Below are positions 1 through 5,719 of a stretch of 6,685 nucleotides of DNA, one piece after another. The position numbers were made by a program, and so were the translations under genes. Under the pieces are notes generated by a model. That model did no database searches. It saw nothing but the letters and a program-made list of their open reading frames with translations, and had not been told where the DNA came from. Source of the DNA: Candidatus Bathyarchaeum sp. (GTDB taxonomy: Archaea; Thermoproteota; Bathyarchaeia; Bathyarchaeales; Bathyarchaeaceae); assembly GCA_003096255.1 (NCBI GenBank), contig PIXS01000243.1, positions 1 through 6,685 of the forward strand, read 5' to 3'. Each line of letters starts with the position of its first letter. Within the stretch, counting starts at the first letter, position 1.

Positions 1-93
1 CATAGAGATTACAGACATAACCAGAATCACAGAAACAAGCAGTGCCGAGATTATCGAAAACTGCCCTTTATTTGCTCGACTTTTTCGTTTCAT
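1..93 (-). CDS. Prepilin-like membrane-anchored protein, N-terminal fragment (cut by left window edge)
   Basis: This is the first 31 codons of a gene that runs out of the left edge; the frame is open to base 1. The ATG at 93-91 lies 3 bases after the stop of the preceding gene and has a GGAGGT ribosome binding site 9 bases upstream. The translation starts with a basic stretch, M-K-R-K-S-R-A-N-K-G, followed by Q-F-S-I-I-S-A-L-L-V and a continuous hydrophobic helix. A basic leader ending in Lys-Gly before a hydrophobic helix is the layout of an archaeal class III (prepilin) signal, with probable cleavage after Gly10. The G-Q-F-S-I-I-x-A-L-L-V pattern recurs, as I recall it, in secreted pilin-like proteins of Bathyarchaeia-type genomes. 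The ectodomain is outside the window, so its role beyond being another candidate filament subunit cannot be stated. An ordinary N-terminal membrane anchor is the alternative. Confidence 0.75.
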   Translation of the reverse strand, partial: MKRKSRANKGQFSIISALLVSVILVMSVISM

Positions 94-96
94 GAT

Positions 97-1401
97 CTAG
101 TTACCTCCTTGTTGACCAAGTTGCAAAGTAACAAGCTTAGACGTTCCACTGGCACCAAATTCACTTCTGTAAACACTTGGATGATAATACATCAAAAGAG
201 CCAACACAGCCATTCGTACATCAGGAGTTCTTGTTAGCCCAATCGCGGTAAGGGCACCGCGTCCAACACCACCTTCGATGTTTTTGTAAGTTGCAGCTGG
301 AATATAATCTTCATTTGGAGATGCAGGTGGATTGAAAAGCTCAGTAGCAACTAACCCGTAATCACTCACAAGAATAGAGCGCTTAAGCGCACGGGATGAT
401 GTTTGATATTGATTTGGATAAATGCCATAATAGTTGCAAAGCTCTATTGCACTAGAAGACAAATAAACAACATTGACCGGATTCATGATATCAGGGGCAC
501 TGGAAGTTTGACCAGTTAAGCCTTCAAGAAAAGCGTCAAGACCTGCGGTTCCAACATTTTTCATACCATAAATGCCCCAAGCATGATCATCGTAACCATC
601 AAATTCGATAGTGTTAGACACATAGTACAAGGGATATCCAACGATACTGACCCAAGTCCAGTTATATGCATTGACTCTTTGACCTAAGAAACGACAATAC
701 TGTGAATAATCCCCTGAATAAGTATCAGTTAACCCTGAAGGAATAGGAACAGATTCTCCAAAAGTGTTAATCACTATCGCATTTTGAATAGTTCCTCCAA
801 ATCCATTAGAATTGTCCAAAAGGGAATTAAACTGAGCAGTGCTGTTAACAAGAACAGTAGTAGCAAAATAAGGAGAAAGCAACTCATAAAATTCAGAAGC
901 TAAACCTTGTCCAGTATAACCTGTAATCCACCAACCGTTTGAATCATTACAGTTCAAAATGTACAAAGTGATATTTTGTCCTGAACCGTCAGTAACCTTC
1001 TCGGGCTCTTTAGTAAATGTGACATCAGGTGAAGCAACAAGTAATGACGCTGCGTCGGAATCAGTTCCTATATCGGCATCAGAAATTGAGTTCGTTAAAT
1101 TGTAAGAAACAAGTCCGTCAGAACTCTTTGAAATATTGAAAACCTTAAGGTTATAAACAATGTTAGGTGGAAGCGAAGCTGAAAGCGCTTTTTGCAAGTC
1201 AGCCCAATCACTTTCAGAAGAACTGAACACTGTTTCACTTAAAAGTCCTTGAGTATTCAAAGTGTCAAGCGTAGATTGAGATAACTCACGCAGATTTGTT
1301 CCGAAGGCCTGACGCGGCGTAGGTAAAACAGCAAACTGTGATGTGATAACAAAAGCACTCAACAAGATAAGAATCACAAACATTACTTCAACAGTTCTCA
1401 T
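97..1401 (-). CDS. Pseudopilin-like protein with large extracellular alpha/beta domain
   Basis: I do not recognise a named family. The start is set at the ATG at 1401-1399, giving 434 residues. GGTGAT lies 8 bases upstream of it, whereas the in-frame TTG at 1410 falls inside that site. The N-terminus is M-R-T-V-E-V-M-F-V-I followed by a hydrophobic helix to about residue 25. Glu5 sits just before the helix, as in mature type IV pilins, but there is no basic leader. A helical stretch follows (about 30-75), then a beta-like part (80-130). Residues 143-410 look alpha/beta: strands near 144-150 (I-T-L-Y-I-L-N), 181-185 and 207-213, W-V-S-I-V-G near 250-255, and G-G-V-G-R-G-A-L-T-A-I-G-L at 377-389. 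That last segment recalls the closing strand of class I glutamine amidotransferase/ThuA-like folds, but I see no nucleophile elbow, so an adhesive or binding role seems likelier than catalysis. Several N-X-S/T sequons (89, 101, 143, 152, 186, 247) fit an exported glycoprotein. It probably caps or decorates the filament made by the upstream machine. Confidence 0.8.
   Translation of the reverse strand: MRTVEVMFVILILLSAFVITSQFAVLPTPRQAFGTNLRELSQSTLDTLNTQGLLSETVFSSSESDWADLQKALSASLPPNIVYNLKVFNISKSSDGLVSYNLTNSISDADIGTDSDAASLLVASPDVTFTKEPEKVTDGSGQNITLYILNCNDSNGWWITGYTGQGLASEFYELLSPYFATTVLVNSTAQFNSLLDNSNGFGGTIQNAIVINTFGESVPIPSGLTDTYSGDYSQYCRFLGQRVNAYNWTWVSIVGYPLYYVSNTIEFDGYDDHAWGIYGMKNVGTAGLDAFLEGLTGQTSSAPDIMNPVNVVYLSSSAIELCNYYGIYPNQYQTSSRALKRSILVSDYGLVATELFNPPASPNEDYIPAATYKNIEGGVGRGALTAIGLTRTPDVRMAVLALLMYYHPSVYRSEFGASGTSKLVTLQLGQQGGN
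103..108 (-). promoter_or_regulatory. Ribosome binding site GGAGGT for the gene starting at 93
   Basis: GGAGGT on the minus strand lies 9 bases before the ATG at 93. It is made from the Gly-Gly codons just before the stop of the upstream gene (C-terminus Q-G-G-N). Ribosomes ending the upstream gene therefore finish on top of this site, which suggests translational coupling. The site also supports the short fragment at 93-1 as a real gene. Confidence 0.8.
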
Positions 1402-1409
1402 CAACGTCA

Positions 1410-1415
1410 ATCACC
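1410..1415 (-). promoter_or_regulatory. Ribosome binding site GGTGAT deciding the start at 1401
   Basis: On the minus strand GGTGGTGAT directly follows the upstream TAG. Its GGTGAT part matches the archaeal anti-Shine-Dalgarno (complement of ATCACC). It lies 8 bases before the ATG at 1401, which favours that codon over the TTG at 1410, whose bases overlap the site. Confidence 0.7.
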
Positions 1416-1417
1416 AC

Positions 1418-2635
1418 CTAATTCCCCAACTTCCATACAGCGACTTTCACCCGATACGAAATACCATCAATAGTAACCTGCCGAAGCTCAGTAGCAACAA
1501 AATCTGAGCCACCAGAACCAAGTCCACCATCAAAAGATGCAGAAACACCTAAAGTTCCAATCCCCCAAGGCAGGGCAACACTTCCAAGCCTGTTTGCCCA
1601 CCGATAGGAAATGAATAGTATTCCAACCTCAGAAGTGGGAAGTTGTGTTGTTTCATAGTTTTTAGAACCATAATTGAGTTGCCCAGTTGAATTTTCAATC
1701 TCATATTGCTGCAACTGAAAGTCAGAGGTCAAAACAAAAAACGTTGCATTATAGGTTACATCAGGCACTGGAGTTTGGGTATACTCATGTACACCCCAAC
1801 TGTGAGCAATTGTGATAATTCCTTCATCATAGTCCCGAATCAAAGGAACAACAAATTGTGGATATCCCGTAATATCATCCTGAGAATAATAACCCATGCC
1901 CGTAAGTCCATTAAGACGAACATAAGTCATGAACTGGTATGCATCACCGCTTTCGTCTACATCGTCAAATTCCAAAATTACAGAACCAGATGACTCGGTC
2001 TCATCAACACCAACGTAAGGGACAATTTTGGAAGTAGCTATTCCTGCCTGAACGTGCAAAAGATAATAGTTCAAAGAAGCCCCACTCAAAGGTAATCCTG
2101 AACCACTCACATACACCTCTAAAGCAAGATGACCATACCCATAACGCTTTGTTATCTGCACATCTAAAGTCGGAGTTACATCAAGACTGAAACCATACTC
2201 TCCAGTTATGCCCAACAACTCAGCAGCAGTAGTGTAATTAATACAATCACCCAAAGGGGTTAATATCGCATCACCAAAGCTCGCTGTAAGGTTATTATAG
2301 AATTCTCCAGATCCAGGAGGATATTCAAGTAATTGACTGGGACCATCAGCAGTATTAAGGCGCATCAAAGAGTAGGGACTAAGAGCATACCCCCCAACTG
2401 AGGGGTCTTGAAGACCAAAACCTAACACGTCTTGGTTTGTTGCACCCCAATCTGTTGGGCTTCCAGGTGAAAGACATATAGTGTTCATTATGTCGATTGT
2501 TTTTTGAGCGACTTGTGTGTTTGTTTCGTATGCAACGGCAGAACTGAACATTTGGTTGAAGCTCATCATGGCTAGTAGTAATGCGGCGATAAGAATTGTC
2601 AGTGAAATCATGTGGTCTATAGTTGCTCCTGCCAT
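1418..2635 (-). CDS. Pseudopilin-like protein with beta-rich extracellular region
   Basis: This is an unnamed secreted protein of 405 residues. The ATG at 2635-2633 is chosen because GGAGGT sits 7 bases upstream; the in-frame TTG at 2650 would put that site inside the gene. The N-terminus is M-A-G-A-T-I-D-H-M-I followed by a hydrophobic helix to about residue 30. T5-I6-D7 matches, at identical positions, T5-I6-E7 of the gene just upstream. A helix with V-A-Q-K-T-I-D-I-M follows, then L-S-P-G-S-P-T-D-W-G at 55-64; this resembles the G-x-P-x-x-W motif I recall after the N-terminal helix in other archaeal pilin-like proteins. Residues 165-400 are mostly beta-like; L-E-V-Y-V-S-G-S-G-L-P-L-S-G-A (171-185) resembles Ig-like or carboxypeptidase-regulatory repeats. 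Cys54 and Cys131 could pair. Sequons occur at 115, 133, 296 and 315. Its place in the operon suggests a minor pilin or tip subunit. The function is inferred from N-terminus and neighbours only. Confidence 0.8.
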   Translation of the reverse strand: MAGATIDHMISLTILIAALLLAMMSFNQMFSSAVAYETNTQVAQKTIDIMNTICLSPGSPTDWGATNQDVLGFGLQDPSVGGYALSPYSLMRLNTADGPSQLLEYPPGSGEFYNNLTASFGDAILTPLGDCINYTTAAELLGITGEYGFSLDVTPTLDVQITKRYGYGHLALEVYVSGSGLPLSGASLNYYLLHVQAGIATSKIVPYVGVDETESSGSVILEFDDVDESGDAYQFMTYVRLNGLTGMGYYSQDDITGYPQFVVPLIRDYDEGIITIAHSWGVHEYTQTPVPDVTYNATFFVLTSDFQLQQYEIENSTGQLNYGSKNYETTQLPTSEVGILFISYRWANRLGSVALPWGIGTLGVSASFDGGLGSGGSDFVATELRQVTIDGISYRVKVAVWKLGN

Positions 2636-2639
2636 TTGA

Positions 2640-3113
2640 TTAACCTCCAAAAGAAAATGTCAGTGTACCATCTGCTTTGTTCACTTCGAGGGTATTGGTA
2701 GAAGAAACACTCCTGAAACTGGATTCAGTCCAAGCAACATTTGGACCAAGCACAGCAACAGCATTGACAGTGTTATCTACGTCATCAAGAATTAAGGTAA
2801 CAGTAAGAACTTTCGCGGCTCCAGGTTCACTGGGAGTACTAAGCGAACAAGTTGCAGTGTAAGGATAAGAAGAAACAGTCACAGGAAGGTCTAACACATG
2901 AGTAATATCGCCTCCCAAAATTTCATCCATATTTACTGTCAGGTACAATTGCTGGATAGTACTAGCCACATGGTTTGCAATTTCCTGCAAAGCAACATCT
3001 CTTTGTGAGTCCTGCCAGCTGTTAGTCATTGTACTAGCTACTAGCGGAAACACTATAACCTGAGTGAAAAGCAGAGGAACTAAGATGACGTACTCTATCG
3101 TAACGCTTACCAT
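2640..3113 (-). CDS. TadE-like pseudopilin, small secreted single-pass protein
   Basis: This small protein has 157 residues; its ATG at 3113-3111 has GAGGAG 10 bases upstream. It opens M-V-S-V-T-I-E-Y-V-I-L-V-P-L-L-F and continues hydrophobic to about residue 26. Glu7 followed by Pro13 six residues later reproduces the TadE-type pattern (E-F-A-L-V-L-P in many TadE proteins). Known TadE/TadF proteins are pseudopilins of tight-adherence pilus systems, which suits the ATPase and platform genes upstream. Residues 35-60 form an amphipathic helix (D-S-Q-R-D-V-A-L-Q-E-I-A-N-H-V-A). The rest is beta-like, with Y-P-Y-T-A-T-C around 83-89 and V-A-W-T-E at 126-130; the pilin-like protein upstream also contains V-A-W-T-E. 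It ends in F-S-F-G-G. No basic leader is present, so cleavage by an archaeal prepilin peptidase is doubtful. Its stop lies 4 bases before the next start. An ordinary pilin-like subunit not related to TadE is the alternative. Confidence 0.8.
   Translation of the reverse strand: MVSVTIEYVILVPLLFTQVIVFPLVASTMTNSWQDSQRDVALQEIANHVASTIQQLYLTVNMDEILGGDITHVLDLPVTVSSYPYTATCSLSTPSEPGAAKVLTVTLILDDVDNTVNAVAVLGPNVAWTESSFRSVSSTNTLEVNKADGTLTFSFGG
2643..2648 (-). promoter_or_regulatory. Ribosome binding site GGAGGT deciding the start at 2635
   Basis: GGAGGT is formed by the last two Gly codons of the upstream gene, immediately before its TAA. The ATG at 2635 lies 7 bases further on. The geometry argues against the TTG start at 2650 and suggests coupled translation of the two pseudopilins. 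Confidence 0.8.
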
Positions 3114-3123
3114 TCTATGAAAA

Positions 3124-3129
3124 CTCCTC
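3124..3129 (-). promoter_or_regulatory. Ribosome binding site GAGGAG for the gene starting at 3113
   Basis: GAGGAG on the minus strand lies 10 bases before the ATG at 3113, within the 30-base gap (3114-3143), the longest gap in the window. Apart from this site the gap holds nothing I can recognise: no TATA-like box with a B recognition element and no hairpin. Confidence 0.6.
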
Positions 3130-3143
3130 TACTTTTGTTAGGC

Positions 3144-3995
3144 TTAGTTAATTCCAAATGATACGGACACCTCGCTTAGATAAAACTCCAAAACAACATC
3201 ATCGCCACCAGAGGGGGAGAGGTCTTCGAAGTCAAACGGGAAATTGAAGAAGTCTGAATTGAAATCGGAACCATCATCAAAACTAGCTGTGACAGTTAGG
3301 CTTTGAACATCAGGTATTGTATAGGCTTTTACTGATTGCCCAGACAAGGTGATAGTATCAGTTAACCTAGGAGATTCACCTGGACTAAGAACAGGAAGAT
3401 ACATCCGAATATAATGTGTTGTATCTGAAGGACCAGTCGTGATATTAGAATAAAGAACCCTAATTACAGGAACTACAACTACACGTATGTAACTACCGTC
3501 ACTCATGGGAACTTGTTCTACAGCAAATACTCTTGCAACAGGAGCAGAAGTGCCACTCAAAGTTAGTGAATCGTTCTGGCTTGGAAAAATGTTTTCCCAG
3601 TAACCATCAGCAATAGTATAGCTCGAAGTGGGGAGATTAAACATTATAATTCCAGTTTCATTTGAAAACGTGTAATCCAAACCACTAGTTCCCACGTTAA
3701 TAGTGTAGTTCACTGTTGCAGGGCGCATAACCACATTACCGTACTGGGTTGCATAATTTGTAGTCTCGGTACGTCCTTCAGTCCAAGCCACATCGTCAAT
3801 TTGCAGTCCGATAGTTCGCATCAACTGTTTTGAGGAGTTAAAGTCGCCTTCTGCAACTCGGTCCCACAAAAAGTTGTTAGCAAAAACCAAGGTAACGCTC
3901 AGTATAGCAACCATTGCTCCAGTCATTATAACTGAAGATATTGCAGGGCTTATGCCCCTATTTTTTGAGCGTTTTTTATTAACTTTGAACAGCAT
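3144..3995 (-). CDS. Archaeal type IV pilin-like protein (R-G|I-S-P-A-I prepilin signal)
   Basis: The ATG at 3995-3993 is preferred (283 residues) because AAGGAG lies 9 bases upstream; the in-frame TTG at 4019 would place that site inside the gene. The leader M-L-F-K-V-N-K-K-R-S-K-N-R-G is strongly basic and is followed by I-S-P-A-I-S-S-V-I and a hydrophobic helix to about residue 43. This is the R-G-[VI]-S-P-x-I pattern of the archaeal pilin N-terminal family, so a PibD-type peptidase would be expected to cut after Gly14. The helix should then form the filament core. Residues 68-77 read D-D-V-A-W-T-E-G-R-T and lead into a beta-rich globular region, with R-V-V-V-V-P-V-I-R-V at 171-180. An odd Asp/Phe-rich stretch lies at 239-258, before a last strand ending in V-S-F-G-I-N. 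Sequons occur near 52, 96, 111, 140 and 184. It directly follows the platform gene and is the best candidate for a PibD-processed subunit here. Whether it is the major or a minor pilin is unknown. Confidence 0.85.
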   Translation of the reverse strand: MLFKVNKKRSKNRGISPAISSVIMTGAMVAILSVTLVFANNFLWDRVAEGDFNSSKQLMRTIGLQIDDVAWTEGRTETTNYATQYGNVVMRPATVNYTINVGTSGLDYTFSNETGIIMFNLPTSSYTIADGYWENIFPSQNDSLTLSGTSAPVARVFAVEQVPMSDGSYIRVVVVPVIRVLYSNITTGPSDTTHYIRMYLPVLSPGESPRLTDTITLSGQSVKAYTIPDVQSLTVTASFDDGSDFNSDFFNFPFDFEDLSPSGGDDVVLEFYLSEVSVSFGIN

Positions 3996-4004
3996 TACGG
4001 TTTT

Positions 4005-4010
4005 CTCCTT
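4005..4010 (-). promoter_or_regulatory. Ribosome binding site AAGGAG deciding the start at 3995
   Basis: AAGGAG on the minus strand lies 9 bases before the ATG at 3995. The longer reading frame back to TTG 4019 would make this site coding (K-E) and would overlap the stop of the platform gene. It would also add eight residues to an already complete basic leader. The shorter form is preferred. Confidence 0.65.
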
Positions 4011-4015
4011 TTTCC

Positions 4016-5719
4016 TCAAGTTGCAGTTTCAGGTGCTAACAGCAGTGGAACAACTTTTGAGGCAACGATAGCGATAAGGACCAGCAAAGCTGAGTGTTTA
4101 AATCCTGCAGCTAAGGACTCTTCGCTGATTTTTCCACAAACAAGCCCGATCAAGTAACAGTGGGTAATTACGGACACAGTGAAGATCAGTTGAAGGAATC
4201 CCGTGTCTGCAGAGGAGGCAGTAGTTTCTCCGCCCATTGCGATGGTGTTTGTAGTGAACAGAAGGGTCATTAGAGTTGTTGCTACAAGCAATATTGCCGC
4301 GAAGTAGGGCATAATCATGTATGGTCTTACACTCATCTTCTTTTCTTTCTCAATTTCTTGAGTCATGTTATTGAAACGGGCAAGTGACTCGATCATGGAT
4401 ATAGTTCCACCACCGACGTCAACTGCTTCCAAGAGCAAGAACATTACAATTTGGGACATCCAACTACGTGTCTTTTTCACGAAATCCATGATTACGTTTC
4501 TCATCGGAATACCCCAACCAATGTCAGAGGACATTTTCTGCAGTTCCTTAGTGAATGCACCGTAGTCTCGTTCCGACAGATTTGAAATACATGCTTCTGG
4601 AGAAAGCCCAGTCTTTCGGGTTTCGGTTAGGTCCCTAAGGAAGTTGGATATTCCCCGTTCCATGCTTGCTTTTCTACCAGCAATCTTTTGGTGCACAAGA
4701 GCAGGAGGAACAACAGACACAATCAAAGTGATTGCGACCGCGATTGGCAGGTCAACTAAACCATCCAGAGGCGTTGCAACCATACCAAAGACACCAGTGA
4801 GCAATAACAGAAGGGCAATAGCCACAGCAGATGAAATGGCGTAGACCTTGTAGGGCCTCATTTCGTTGAGCGGACTTTTTGGTTGCATGCCGTGGGCAAG
4901 ATACAAGAACACTATGGATAACAGCGGAGTAAATACGTAAGTATACAAGATTACACTTGAGCCCATGTCCATTCCTGTACTGTATATAGATTCTACGCTG
5001 AACAGGATATAGAAACAAAGGGACATCAAAACCATTACAATGATAAATGATTCGAGCAGCATGCCCATTCGTTCGGCGGCTGCTTTGACACGCATGGAAC
5101 CTGCTTTGAAGATTTCTTGGGCTTTTGTTTCTAGGAAGTGGATAACATCACCACCAATAATGACGGTGGAAGCGTATCCTGAAATGAAGTCTCGGAATAT
5201 GTCTAATGGATTGTATTTTGCGGCGTTTTCCAGAGCACTAAGAGGGTCTACACCAAAAATTTCGACGTCTCTGATTAAGCCTCTGGCTTCTTTACGGGTT
5301 GCTGGCAATAATTCGACATCTGTAAGCCGCTTAAAACTCATGTAAGGCGGTATACCACCTGATGCCATGACTGTAACATATGTCGCTGCAAAGGGCATTT
5401 CCCGCTCTAGAGCACTAGATCTTTCACTGGCTCTTGAGCTGGGGGCAACCATAAACCCAATCATTACGTAGATGGGCATGGGTACTAGAAAGATTAAGAA
5501 AAGAATCCGTGTAAAGTATATCAAAACAAGTGCTACAACAGTAACAGGTATAGTTAGTGTAGCGATTAAAAGCATCAAAGAAATGTATGTTTCAGGATAA
5601 ATTTTGATGCCTGCTTTCGTTAGGTGCTCTTTGAATTCGAACACACCACTTAGAAACTTTGGTGCGATTCCACCAAAAAGGCGGAAGGAGACGCCCTCAA
5701 GCGTTTTTAATAGGGGCAT
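4016..5719 (-). CDS. FlaJ/TadC-type platform membrane protein with two T2SSF-like domains
   Basis: This is the inner-membrane platform of a type IV filament machine. In this family the protein sits above the ATPase ring and couples its motion to subunit insertion. It has 567 residues, about the usual length for archaeal FlaJ-type proteins. Hydrophobic segments lie near 47-69, 71-92, 219-241, 255-276, 293-313, 322-342, 466-489, 506-527 and 540-562, about nine helices. Two cytoplasmic helical blocks separate them, at about 95-215 (E-R-E-M-P-F-A-A-T-Y-V-T-V-M-A-S-G-G near 105-122) and about 345-465 (I-S-N-F-L-R-D-L-T-E-T-R-K-T-G at 357-371). Both show the pattern of T2SSF domains: an acidic helix, then a short Gly turn. 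The duplicated arrangement with a middle helical group is typical of archaeal forms. The start at ATG 5719 has GGAGGT 8 bases upstream and overlaps the ATPase gene by 23 bases, so the two are surely co-translated. It could serve an archaellum, an adhesive pilus or a Tad-like system; the absence of flagellin-like genes and the TadE-like neighbour favour a pilus. Confidence 0.93.
   Translation of the reverse strand: MPLLKTLEGVSFRLFGGIAPKFLSGVFEFKEHLTKAGIKIYPETYISLMLLIATLTIPVTVVALVLIYFTRILFLIFLVPMPIYVMIGFMVAPSSRASERSSALEREMPFAATYVTVMASGGIPPYMSFKRLTDVELLPATRKEARGLIRDVEIFGVDPLSALENAAKYNPLDIFRDFISGYASTVIIGGDVIHFLETKAQEIFKAGSMRVKAAAERMGMLLESFIIVMVLMSLCFYILFSVESIYSTGMDMGSSVILYTYVFTPLLSIVFLYLAHGMQPKSPLNEMRPYKVYAISSAVAIALLLLLTGVFGMVATPLDGLVDLPIAVAITLIVSVVPPALVHQKIAGRKASMERGISNFLRDLTETRKTGLSPEACISNLSERDYGAFTKELQKMSSDIGWGIPMRNVIMDFVKKTRSWMSQIVMFLLLEAVDVGGGTISMIESLARFNNMTQEIEKEKKMSVRPYMIMPYFAAILLVATTLMTLLFTTNTIAMGGETTASSADTGFLQLIFTVSVITHCYLIGLVCGKISEESLAAGFKHSALLVLIAIVASKVVPLLLAPETAT

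Noticed and set aside
1706..1993. Plus-strand reading frame of 95 codons
   Set aside because: It lies wholly inside the 405-residue minus-strand gene, has no convincing ribosome binding site, and its translation shows no domain, signal or family resemblance.
3114..3143. Possible promoter or terminator in the longest gap
   Set aside because: Only 30 bases, holding a ribosome binding site. No TATA-like box at a suitable distance, no T-tract of terminator length, and both flanking genes are of the same kind and strand.
4752..5018. Minus-strand frame of 88 codons within the platform gene
   Set aside because: It is an alternative frame of the membrane protein, whose own frame is continuous with clear helices. 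The product is rich in Cys, His and Arg with no recognisable pattern.
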